NCBI GenBank assembly: GCA_002429165.1
Contig: DIYV01000067.1
Location: forward strand, 435 to 13,233
Origin: Gallionella sp. UBA6045
GTDB lineage: Bacteria > Pseudomonadota > Gammaproteobacteria > Burkholderiales > Gallionellaceae
DNA length: 12,799 nucleotides
Direction: 5' to 3'
In this document: in pieces, positions 5,205 through 11,824 of the stretch
How positions within the stretch are numbered: position 1 is the stretch's first letter
How the letters are laid out: every line of letters begins with the position of its first letter
Notes under the pieces: generated by a model
Database searches by the model: none
What the model saw: only the letters and a program-made list of their open reading frames with translations
What the model was told of the DNA's origin: nothing
Translations under genes and position numbers: made by a program

Positions 5205-7363
5205 GCTGCCGTCCTTTCCTGCGCGTTCGCAAAGAACTTGTAGTGCTCTATCGCCTCGAGTATCCCTGCGGCGTGGTGTTTCTTCGAAAAATATATGTTT
5301 TCGATGTTGGCCAGATCGGATAGCTCGTCCAGGTGATGGTCATCCACCACAGCCCCCAGGGTGTTGCCAAGCAGCATGTCCGCATCGGCACCGGTTACCC
5401 CGGTGACCAGGGTGTTTTCCAGCGCGAAACCGAGCTGTTCGGCACACCAGCGCAGCGCGAGACCCTTGGATGCCCGGACCGGAACCACATCGAGAAATTG
5501 CCCGAAGGAAAACACCGTATTCACGGCTTGTTCGTTGCGCAACAGTGTCTGCCGGATCTCCTTGGCATTGATCAGGGCACGATCGACGTAATAGCTGATC
5601 TTGAAAGCGCTCTGGTTGATTTTCGGCTGCATCTTGAGCCCCGGCATTTCGGCAAGAACGCCCCGTATCGCCTGCGGGTTCCACTGATGGTTGATGTGAC
5701 GTTCCCACACTTCTGACCGGGTCAGATTCGGCGCATAATTCACTTCCGTCCCCTGCCCTGTGATCAGCACGTAGGGTTGCGGAATATTGTTCTGGCGCAG
5801 CTTTGCCAGTGCGTCATCCAGACGGCGTCCCGTCGCAATACCAAAGATGATCGATTTGCGGTGCGCACGCATGGTTTGCAGGAATAGCGACAACGCCTCC
5901 TGGTCTCCGGTCAGGTTCAGATCGATGCTGGTGAATATCGCACGATTGCGAAACACGCCGGGTCGCCGGCTCAAGCTGATGCTGGTTACAGGCTCGGTCT
6001 TTTCCATCAGGGGGCGGATGACCGAAAGATATTTTTCAACGTGCGCCTGCCACGAGTAATGGCGGCGCACACCCTGAATGCCGCTCTTTGCCAGCCGCCG
6101 CCACTCAAGTTTATCCGTCAAGGTTTCAAGTATCGTGTCTGCCATCTCCGTCTTGTCGAGCGGATTGATGACATGGCCGTTCTCGCAATTCTTGATGATA
6201 TCGATCGGGCCGCCGTCTTCGGTTGCCACGATCGGCAAGCCGCAGGCAGCCGCCTCGATCAGCGTCAAGCCGAAAGGCTCGGTCAATGCAGGGTTGACGA
6301 ACACACCGTGAGAGGCCGCTGCAAGGCGATATAAAATGGCCACCTCGTCCGGTTTGTGGTGCTTGGGATACGCGACCTTGCCATACAAATCGTATTTGTC
6401 TATGGTCAACAGGATATCGTTCAGAACGGTGCTCGACACGCTTTCCATATCCTGAATTTCGTCCCGGTTGCCTGCGACAATCACCAGGTTGGCGGCTTGC
6501 TGCAATCCTGGCGATTCACCATAGGCCTCAACCAATGCAGTGATATTCTTCCTCGGGTCGGGGCGAGAAAGCGCCAGGATGATGGGCTTGTTGGGCTGCT
6601 TCAGGAAGCGTTTGAGTTCGTTCGCAATATCGCTGTTTTTTTCGTTTCCCTGCGGCGGAAAGAATTTCTCCAGATCTGTTCCCGGCGGCACCACCCGCAT
6701 GCGATCGGGCTGGTAGAAATCGTAAAGGCCGTATTGCTGTTCAATTTCCTGCTGTGTGCTGGTGATGACGCGTTCGGCGACACCCAGTGTCGTTTCTTCT
6801 GCCTCGATACGGCGCGAGATGTTGTAGGTGGTTTCGATCTCGCTCCGTTTGACGCCGCTGGCCAGCAGTTGATTGCGTTTGTTGCGACCCAGAGAGTGGC
6901 CGGTATGCACCAACGGAACACCCAGTTGGTGCGAGAGCCGTGAACCCACATAACCGGCATCCGCATAATGGCTGTGAATGACATCCGGGATGCGTCCCTG
7001 GCTTTTGAGATAAGTAAGCGAGTTGTCGGAAAAATTTTCCAGGCAATCCCACAGCATCTCTTTGCGAAGATATTTTTGCTCGCCGCATTCAATGCGCACT
7101 ATGCAGGCTTTTTCGGACAGCTGCTCCAGAGGTTCGGCATAGTCGGCGCTGATCTGGTTGTCGATTACCCGCCGCGTCAGCAAGACCACCTTTTCGACAT
7201 CGTCACGTTCACCCAGTGCGTGGGCAAGTTCCACGACGTATTTTGTTTGCCCGCCGGTATCCGCATCGCGCCCCAACTCGAGATCGTGACCGCGGATCAA
7301 TCCGTGCACACTGATCAATACAATGTACAAAGGTTTCCTGGGTTTGGAAGACCGCCTTTTCAT
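5201..7363 (-). CDS. sps: Sucrose-phosphate synthase with degenerate C-terminal phosphatase-like domain
   Basis: This encodes a GT4 glycosyltransferase that joins UDP- or ADP-glucose to fructose-6-phosphate, giving sucrose-6-phosphate. Numbering is from the ATG at 7363 (720 residues). The synthase part (about 10-450) has ISVHGLIRG and GGQTKYVVELA near the start, HSHYADAGYVG, HTGHSLGRNK, and the nucleotide-sugar motif EPFGLTLIE with Glu362 and Glu370. Residues 475-710 form a HAD phosphatase-like domain. Motif I there reads DLNLT (Asn483 for the second Asp) and motif IV reads GVTGAD (Val656 for the metal-binding Asp), so it is probably inactive. A GTG three codons upstream (7372) is an alternative start. 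I prefer the ATG because it overlaps the fructokinase stop as ATGA, as at the sps-spp junction. Sucrose synthase is less likely given the HAD domain and the adjacent spp. Confidence 0.95.
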   Translation of the reverse strand: MKRRSSKPRKPLYIVLISVHGLIRGHDLELGRDADTGGQTKYVVELAHALGERDDVEKVVLLTRRVIDNQISADYAEPLEQLSEKACIVRIECGEQKYLRKEMLWDCLENFSDNSLTYLKSQGRIPDVIHSHYADAGYVGSRLSHQLGVPLVHTGHSLGRNKRNQLLASGVKRSEIETTYNISRRIEAEETTLGVAERVITSTQQEIEQQYGLYDFYQPDRMRVVPPGTDLEKFFPPQGNEKNSDIANELKRFLKQPNKPIILALSRPDPRKNITALVEAYGESPGLQQAANLVIVAGNRDEIQDMESVSSTVLNDILLTIDKYDLYGKVAYPKHHKPDEVAILYRLAAASHGVFVNPALTEPFGLTLIEAAACGLPIVATEDGGPIDIIKNCENGHVINPLDKTEMADTILETLTDKLEWRRLAKSGIQGVRRHYSWQAHVEKYLSVIRPLMEKTEPVTSISLSRRPGVFRNRAIFTSIDLNLTGDQEALSLFLQTMRAHRKSIIFGIATGRRLDDALAKLRQNNIPQPYVLITGQGTEVNYAPNLTRSEVWERHINHQWNPQAIRGVLAEMPGLKMQPKINQSAFKISYYVDRALINAKEIRQTLLRNEQAVNTVFSFGQFLDVVPVRASKGLALRWCAEQLGFALENTLVTGVTGADADMLLGNTLGAVVDDHHLDELSDLANIENIYFSKKHHAAGILEAIEHYKFFANAQERTAA

Positions 7364-8313
7364 ATGTCCCACTCATGGGTAAAGGGCTTGTAGAAATCCG
7401 CATGGTCGGGAATGGCCCCGCGAATTTCACAGATCGCGGAGGCGAATGCATTGGCCCGTTCCAGGGTCTGTGCTGCAGGCCACCGCAACAGTTCCCCCAA
7501 AATACAGACGGCCGCGAAGCCGTCGCCGGCACCAACCGTATCCATCAAACTGATGATCCGGTCCTTTAGGCCAGCCTCGACCTTGTTGCCTTTCCGGTTG
7601 AGTTGCCATGCGCCCTCTTGACCGCAGGTTACCACAACCTTCTCAAGGCCGAATCGGCTCATCAATTCCTTGGCCTGACCCTGCGGCTCACTGCCCGGCA
7701 ACCCGAACATTTCTGCCAATATTGCCAGCTCTTCGGCATTCAGCTTGACGGTATCCGCGTATTGAAGGGATTGTTTCAGTATTTTTTCATCGAACCAGGG
7801 AGCGCGCAAATTGATATCCAGAAATTTCGCGGCACTGGTGCTGCGCAACAGGGATTTAAGGGCTCGCCTGGAGATTTCGTTGCGTTGCGCCAGGGTCCCG
7901 AAATAGACCAGCTTTGGATTGACCGAAAGCGCGGTCATGCGCACCACAGCCGGATGTATGAAATCATAGGCCTGCGAAGGCAGTATTTCGAAACTGTGCG
8001 CACCGTCCTTCATATGCACTTGAACGCGGCCTGTAGGATAGTTGTTGCCGCACTGGACCCCCAGGGTTTCCATTTCATTTTCAGACATCACGTCAAGCAC
8101 TTCATCAGCCAGTGCGTCATGACCCAGACGTGTGATCAGAACCGGATTTTGCCCGAATGCCTTTAGATGCCGCGCAACGTTGAACGGCGCGCCTCCCAAA
8201 ACAGTCCGGTCAGCAAAAATGTCCGCCAATACCTCGCCGAACAACACCACCGTGCCCTTTCGGTTGGTGCGGAGGGGCGACGGGGAGCGTCGTGGATTTA
8301 TGCGGTGTATCAT
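7360..8313 (-). CDS. fruK: Fructokinase (PfkB/ribokinase family)
   Basis: This encodes a soluble sugar kinase that phosphorylates fructose with ATP to fructose-6-phosphate, the acceptor used by SPS. Numbering is from the ATG at 8313 (317 residues). It has the substrate-binding motif GGAPFNVARHL (about 40-50) and the PfkB signature DTVGAGDGF with catalytic Asp264. The first strand (VVLFGEVLADIF) starts near residue 22, so this start already leaves a spare leader. A GTG at 8346 would add 11 residues but has no better ribosome binding site; neither start is strongly supported. It is the first gene of the operon and its TGA overlaps the sps ATG. The regulator gene sucR diverges from it. Its role is probably to recover fructose released by amylosucrase. 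Specificity within PfkB kinases comes from context; adenosine kinase and other sugar kinases are less likely. Confidence 0.9.
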   Translation of the reverse strand: MIHRINPRRSPSPLRTNRKGTVVLFGEVLADIFADRTVLGGAPFNVARHLKAFGQNPVLITRLGHDALADEVLDVMSENEMETLGVQCGNNYPTGRVQVHMKDGAHSFEILPSQAYDFIHPAVVRMTALSVNPKLVYFGTLAQRNEISRRALKSLLRSTSAAKFLDINLRAPWFDEKILKQSLQYADTVKLNAEELAILAEMFGLPGSEPQGQAKELMSRFGLEKVVVTCGQEGAWQLNRKGNKVEAGLKDRIISLMDTVGAGDGFAAVCILGELLRWPAAQTLERANAFASAICEIRGAIPDHADFYKPFTHEWDI

Positions 8314-8397
8314 CGGGTTGGCTTGATTCTCTTCAATTTGGAGCACTTCACATGGCGATATCAGCCGGTTTGTGAAATCTCGTCGCGACCAGTTGGC

Positions 8398-8407
8398 AAT
8401 GCAAGCT
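8398..8407. promoter_or_regulatory. Candidate regulator site, copy 1 (AATGCAAGCT)
   Basis: AATGCAAGCT occurs here, 52-85 bp upstream of the fructokinase start choices, and again at 8481-8490 in the sucR promoter. A GG two bases before each copy is also shared (GGCAATGC here, GGGAATGC there). One copy near each divergent promoter is what a shared operator would give. The repeat is seen; the function is inferred. Confidence 0.3.
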
Positions 8408-8420
8408 CACCAAGCGTAGA

Positions 8421-8458
8421 CTTATTGCATAATGATTTATATCAATTTAATTTTGATG
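8421..8458. promoter_or_regulatory. AT-rich palindromic segment between divergent fruK and sucR, candidate SucR operator
   Basis: This AT-rich stretch in the middle of the divergent intergenic region has ATCAA (8441-8445) and TTGAT (8453-8457) as an inverted pair around 7 bases, and TTAT/ATAA arms around TGC at 8423-8433. MarR-family proteins normally bind short AT-rich inverted repeats near their own promoters, so this is a plausible operator. It may also contain the -10 or -35 of the fruK operon, which I could not fix. Confidence 0.35.
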
Positions 8459-8465
8459 AATATAG

Positions 8466-8497
8466 TTGACGCAAACCGGGAATGCAAGCTTTATAAT
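8466..8497 (+). promoter_or_regulatory. sucR: Candidate sigma-70 promoter of sucR
   Basis: TTGACG at 8466-8471 and a perfect TATAAT at 8492-8497 lie ahead of sucR, with a 20-base spacer that is longer than the usual 17. Transcription would start near 8504, giving a leader of about 40 bases containing GGGAGA at 8533-8538. The second AATGCAAGCT (8481-8490) sits inside the spacer, so a protein bound there would block or reshape the promoter. The -10 match is strong; the -35 is uncertain because of the spacing. Confidence 0.5.
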
Positions 8498-8544
8498 CCG
8501 ACAAAATCGATCAAACAGCGCCAAAAAATCGCGGGAGACATAAC

Positions 8545-9024
8545 TTGGGTATGCGCAGCAAAAAACAGCTTTCACTTAATGTGCTAAAAAAATTTCGCAT
8601 CATTTACGGTTCGGTACGCCAGCATTTTCGCGAAGTTGAGCAGTCTTGCGGAGTGACGGGATCACAGCTCTGGATCATGCAGGAAGTCGCAAACACCTCC
8701 GGCATCGGCATATCGGATCTTGCTGACAGACTCTCTATTCATCAATCAACTTGCAGCCAGCTTGTTGAAAAGTTGGTGGCCCGAAAGTTGATTCTCAAAG
8801 AACGCAGCAAGGAAGATCAGCGGCGTGTTGGATTACGTCTGACAGACGAGGCGGCCAAACTGATAAAAATGGCGCCCAGCCCGGCCCAGGGCGTATTGCC
8901 GGAAGCATTATGGGCACTATCGGCAGAAACCATCCAGACCTTGAATTCGTCGCTGGAAAAGGTGATTGAACAACTGCGAATCAGGGACGACAAACTGGCC
9001 GAGAAACCGCTGTCGGATTTGTGA
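8545..9024 (+). CDS. sucR: MarR-family regulator of sucrose metabolism (SucR-like)
   Basis: This encodes a 159-residue winged-helix regulator. A leading dimerisation helix (about 10-35) is followed by the DNA-binding core. That core has GVTGSQLWIMQEVA, the helix-turn-helix ISDLADRLSIHQSTCSQLVEKLVARKLI (about 55-82), and a wing KERSKEDQRRVGLRLT with the basic DQRR motif common in MarR proteins; C-terminal helices complete the dimer interface. TTG at 8545 is called because GGGAGA lies 6 bases upstream; ATG at 8551 is a reasonable alternative with a 12-base gap. It is divergent from the fructokinase-sps-spp-ams operon. In methanotrophs such as Methylomicrobium alcaliphilum, SucR of this family represses the equivalent sucrose operon, so the same role is inferred. 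The family is certain; the target and ligand are inferred. Confidence 0.85.
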   Translation: MGMRSKKQLSLNVLKKFRIIYGSVRQHFREVEQSCGVTGSQLWIMQEVANTSGIGISDLADRLSIHQSTCSQLVEKLVARKLILKERSKEDQRRVGLRLTDEAAKLIKMAPSPAQGVLPEALWALSAETIQTLNSSLEKVIEQLRIRDDKLAEKPLSDL

Positions 9025-9053
9025 ACCTGGCTGCGCATTTCAAATTCCCTGGC

Positions 9054-9079
9054 TTGCCGATAAGGTTCTGTACCGGCAA
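9054..9079. terminator. Hairpin between converging sucR and DUF4124 genes
   Basis: TTGCCG (9054-9059) and CGGCAA (9074-9079) form a 6-bp stem, extendable by two pairs past a mismatch, midway in the 64-bp gap between two converging genes. The location suits a bidirectional terminator, but no T tract follows on either strand, so support is weak. Confidence 0.25.
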
Positions 9080-9088
9080 CGGTCAGCC

Positions 9089-9652
9089 TTATTGCGCGGC
9101 GGGTTCGGATGGGTTTGATTGACCTTCGCCGGCCGGTATTGCGGGCGCTTCAGGATTTGATGGCGCCTGCTGCAAGAGACGCTGGCGATAGCTCGCAGTC
9201 TTTGCGTAGCCAGCTATGTCAAGTTCGCTATTCCATTGCGATTCCAGGAAACCCTTAACAAAATTCTTGCCCACCTGCAGCACCGGAATAAAGGCTTCCA
9301 TGCCGGAAAGTTGCTTGAATGCCTCGGTGTCCTGCCGTGTGTTCAACACTTTCTCAGTGAACGGGATACCGCGCTTGTTCAACAGGCTGCGCGCCTTATC
9401 GCAGGGCTCACCGCAGTCTCTCCCGACATACAAAGTAACCGGGAAATTCTGCTGCGCGATGCGCGTTTCATAGGGCAGATCATCATTCGTGGACGAGCCG
9501 GATGAACTCTTTATTTTTTGGACATTGATGGCATCCACGGGAGGCGTATCGCCGTAATTTACCTTGCCAGCCTTATCCAGCCAGCGGAACTGCTCCCCCG
9601 CCTGCACGGGCATGATCGCCAAACAGGCCAGCAATAAAATGATGCGCTTCAT
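9089..9652 (-). CDS. Secreted DUF4124 / glutaredoxin-like protein
   Basis: This encodes a 187-residue exported protein. A signal peptide covers residues 1-18 (cleavage after VQA), followed by a DUF4124 domain (about 19-60; FRWLDKAGKVNYGDTPP is its hallmark). A glutaredoxin/thioredoxin-like domain follows at about 71-155. It carries CGEPC (Cys80, Cys84), a CxxxC rather than the usual CxxC, and the cis-proline segment FIPVLQVGK with Pro123. The C-terminal 30 residues are Pro/Ala/Gln-rich and probably disordered. A periplasmic thiol-redox or metal-handling role is likely but the partner is unknown. The start has an excellent GAGGAGG site about 6 bases upstream that overlaps the stop region of prlC. 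The gap to prlC is only 9 bp, so the two are probably co-transcribed. Confidence 0.88.
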   Translation of the reverse strand: MKRIILLLACLAIMPVQAGEQFRWLDKAGKVNYGDTPPVDAINVQKIKSSSGSSTNDDLPYETRIAQQNFPVTLYVGRDCGEPCDKARSLLNKRGIPFTEKVLNTRQDTEAFKQLSGMEAFIPVLQVGKNFVKGFLESQWNSELDIAGYAKTASYRQRLLQQAPSNPEAPAIPAGEGQSNPSEPAAQ

Positions 9653-9661
9653 CTTGCCTCC

Positions 9662-11785
9662 TCAGGAAGTTTCGAGCAACCCGTTATGCCGCAGCAATGC
9701 ATCGATGCTCGGTTCCCGGCCGCGGAATGCGGTGAAGGATTGCATCGCGCCGCGGCTGCCGCCCATCGCCAGTATCTCGCCGCGAAAACGCGCGCCGACA
9801 TCGGGGTTCAGCACGCCGTTCTCCTCGAACAGGCTGTAGGCATCGGCCGACAGGACCTCAGCCCACTTGTAACTGTAATAGCCCGCCGCATAGCCGCCGG
9901 CAAAGATGTGGGAAAAACTGTGCGGGAAGCGATGGAACGCGGGGGGGATCAGCACCGCCACTTCGGCGCGCACTTCGTCGAGCAGTTCGAGTATGGATTT
10001 GCCTCTGCCCGCCTCGAAGTTGCTGTGCATCAGCATGTCGAACAGCGAGAATTCGATCTGGCGCAGGGTCTGCAAGCCGCTCTGGAAATTTTTCGCGGCC
10101 AGCATCTTGTCGAACAGTGTGCGCGGTAATTTTTCCTGTGTATCGATGTTTCTTGTCATGCCGTGCACCACATCCCATTCCCAGCAGAAGTTTTCCATGA
10201 ACTGGCTGGGCAACTCGACCGCATCCCATTCCACACCGTTGATACCGGACACGCCGAGGTCTTCAACTTCGGTCAGCAGGTGATGCAGGCCGTGGCCGAA
10301 TTCGTGGAACAGGGTGATGACTTCGTCATGGGTGAACACGGCGGGTTTCCCGCCTACCGGCGCGGAGAAGTTGCAATTCAGATAGGCGACCGGTGTTTGA
10401 ATACCCTTTGCCAGACGCCGACGGCCGATCACGTCGTCCATCCATGCCCCGCCGCGCTTGCTGTTGCGCGCATACAGGTCGAGATAAAACTGGCCGACGA
10501 GTTGTTCCTGCGCATTGCTGATGTCGAAGAAACGCACATCTTCATGCCACACCGGCGCGTGACCTGGTTTGATTTGCAGGCCATACAGCGTCTCGACCAG
10601 CTTGAACATGCCGGGCAGCACGGCGTCTTCGGGAAAATACTGTTTCACTTCCTGTTCGGAAAAGGCATAGCGACGCTCGCGCAGCTTTTCGCTCGCATAG
10701 CCCACGTCCCAGGATTGCAGGCCTGTCCTGAGCTCAGTCGAAGGGTCGGCTATACCCAGTTCGGTGCGCGAGAATTCGCTCAGTTCGGCCAGATCTTTTT
10801 CTGCAAACGGCCGCGCACGCTGCGCCAGTTCTCGCATGAATTCGACCACCTGTTGCGGCGAGGTAGCCATCTTGCTCGCCAGCGACAACTCGCCGTAGTT
10901 GGCAAAACCGAGCAGCCGCGCTTCTTCGCCGCGCAGCTTGACGATTTCATCCATCAACCTGGTGTTGTCCCATTCCGGTTTGCCAAACTCGCTGGCGCGC
11001 GTGCCATAGGCGCGGTACATCTTCTCGCGCAGCGCGCGATTGTCGGCGTATTGCATCACCGGCATGTAGGAAGGCGCCTTCAGCGTAAACGCCCAGCCGC
11101 TTTTACTTGCTGCCCGGGCAGCCTCTTCAGCCGTTTGCAACACGTCATCCGGCAAGCCGCTCAACTCATCGGGTATCTTACCAGCACTGGAAGTACGATC
11201 GCTCCTTCCCTCCTTGGGGGAAGGTTGGGAAGAGGGTGTATCCTCGACGACCAGCATGAAATCGTTGGTAGCATCGAGCAGATTGTCGGAGAAACGCGAA
11301 GACAACTCGGACTGGCGTTCCTGTATTTCCAGATAACGCACCTTCTTGTCATCCGGCAACTCCGCGCCGCCGAGACGAAAATCGCGCAACTCGTTTTCGA
11401 TGATCTTCTTGCGTGCCGCGCTCAAACCCGCGAATTCTTTGCTGCTGCGCAAGCTTTTGAATTTGTCGAACAGTGCCGGGTTTTGCCCCAGCTCGGCGTA
11501 ATACTGGGTGATCTTCGGCAGCGTGGCGTTGTAAACCTCACGCAATTCGGGACTGTTCATCACCGCATTCAAATGCCCGACCGGCCCCCATGCGCGCGAC
11601 AGCCGCTCGTTGGCATCTTCCATCGGAACGACAAAGTTCTGCCAGGTGGGAGCAGCTACTTCTGCTAACAAACGCGCGATCAGCGCGCGATTTTCTGCCA
11701 GCAATTGCTCGATCGCGGGAGCGACGTGTTCGGTTTCGATCTCCGCGAAACGCGGCAGACCGGCAAAATCAAGTAGTGGGTTCAT
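9662..11785 (-). CDS. prlC: Oligopeptidase A (M3 zinc metallopeptidase) carrying two in-frame repeat insertions
   Basis: This encodes a cytoplasmic oligopeptidase that degrades short peptides, including cleaved signal peptides. Numbering is from the ATG at 11785 (707 residues); a TTG three codons upstream is possible, but MNPLLDFAGLPRF matches the usual PrlC opening. The zinc site is HEFGH (494-498), with the third ligand Glu524 in AVELPSQ. The M3 tail HSFSHIFAGGYAAGYYSYKWAEVL is intact. The protein is longer than typical PrlC (about 680), and the extra length lies in two blocks: residues 183-206 (TPSSQPSPKEGR...) and 348-355 (PSTELRTG). Both are encoded by DNA that looks like dispersed repeats. 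The frame stays open and the catalytic residues are kept, so the enzyme may still work. It is followed 9 bp later by the DUF4124 gene, and a dihydroorotase-like gene precedes it. Confidence 0.95.
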   Translation of the reverse strand: MNPLLDFAGLPRFAEIETEHVAPAIEQLLAENRALIARLLAEVAAPTWQNFVVPMEDANERLSRAWGPVGHLNAVMNSPELREVYNATLPKITQYYAELGQNPALFDKFKSLRSSKEFAGLSAARKKIIENELRDFRLGGAELPDDKKVRYLEIQERQSELSSRFSDNLLDATNDFMLVVEDTPSSQPSPKEGRSDRTSSAGKIPDELSGLPDDVLQTAEEAARAASKSGWAFTLKAPSYMPVMQYADNRALREKMYRAYGTRASEFGKPEWDNTRLMDEIVKLRGEEARLLGFANYGELSLASKMATSPQQVVEFMRELAQRARPFAEKDLAELSEFSRTELGIADPSTELRTGLQSWDVGYASEKLRERRYAFSEQEVKQYFPEDAVLPGMFKLVETLYGLQIKPGHAPVWHEDVRFFDISNAQEQLVGQFYLDLYARNSKRGGAWMDDVIGRRRLAKGIQTPVAYLNCNFSAPVGGKPAVFTHDEVITLFHEFGHGLHHLLTEVEDLGVSGINGVEWDAVELPSQFMENFCWEWDVVHGMTRNIDTQEKLPRTLFDKMLAAKNFQSGLQTLRQIEFSLFDMLMHSNFEAGRGKSILELLDEVRAEVAVLIPPAFHRFPHSFSHIFAGGYAAGYYSYKWAEVLSADAYSLFEENGVLNPDVGARFRGEILAMGGSRGAMQSFTAFRGREPSIDALLRHNGLLETS
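10721..10744. repeat. 24-bp palindrome-containing repeat inside prlC
   Basis: These 24 bases encode PSTELRTG on the minus strand and contain the perfect palindrome CTGAGCTCAG (10728-10737). Sequences like TCGACTGAGCTCAGGACAGG are a widespread dispersed repeat in environmental bacterial genomes and often show up in proteins as STELRTG-like peptides. PrlC relatives, as I recall them, read straight from the preceding Asp into LQ.WD, so exactly these eight codons look inserted. The sequence is seen; the insertion reading is inferred. Confidence 0.7.
11168..11239. repeat. About 72-bp repeat insertion inside prlC
   Basis: This block encodes about 24 extra residues including SQPSPKEGR on the minus strand. 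Its core has a hairpin, CCTTCCCTCC (11204-11213) against GGGGGAAGG (11216-11224), flanked by AACC/CCTCTTCCC on the minus strand. This is the pattern of a very common intergenic repeat (CCCAACC followed by a CCTTCCCCC..GGGAAGG hairpin). The exact ends are estimated from where PrlC homology seems to resume (ELSGLPDDVL). Confidence 0.65.
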
Positions 11786-11792
11786 ATCATCC

Positions 11793-11819
11793 AAAAAACG
11801 AAAGCCTGCGGCTGCGGGC
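11793..11819 (-). terminator. Possible intrinsic terminator between the dihydroorotase-like gene and prlC
   Basis: On the minus strand GCCCGC, AGCC and GCAGGC form a 6-position stem (one C-A mismatch) with a 4-base loop, followed by TTTCGTTTTTT. It lies 5 bases past the stop of the upstream gene and just ahead of the prlC start. The T tract is good but the stem is short, so partial attenuation is as likely as full termination. Confidence 0.35.
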
Positions 11820-11824
11820 GGGAA

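Noticed and set aside
8313..8544. A precise -35/-10 for the fruK operon
   Set aside because: Several weak combinations (TTGCGT or TTGATA with AT-rich boxes) fit equally badly, so no position could be supported.
10163..11668. A 501-codon open frame on the plus strand antisense to prlC
   Set aside because: It lies entirely within the strongly supported prlC gene, has no recognisable domain, and is rich in Arg/Gln/His as expected from reading a GC-rich gene backwards.
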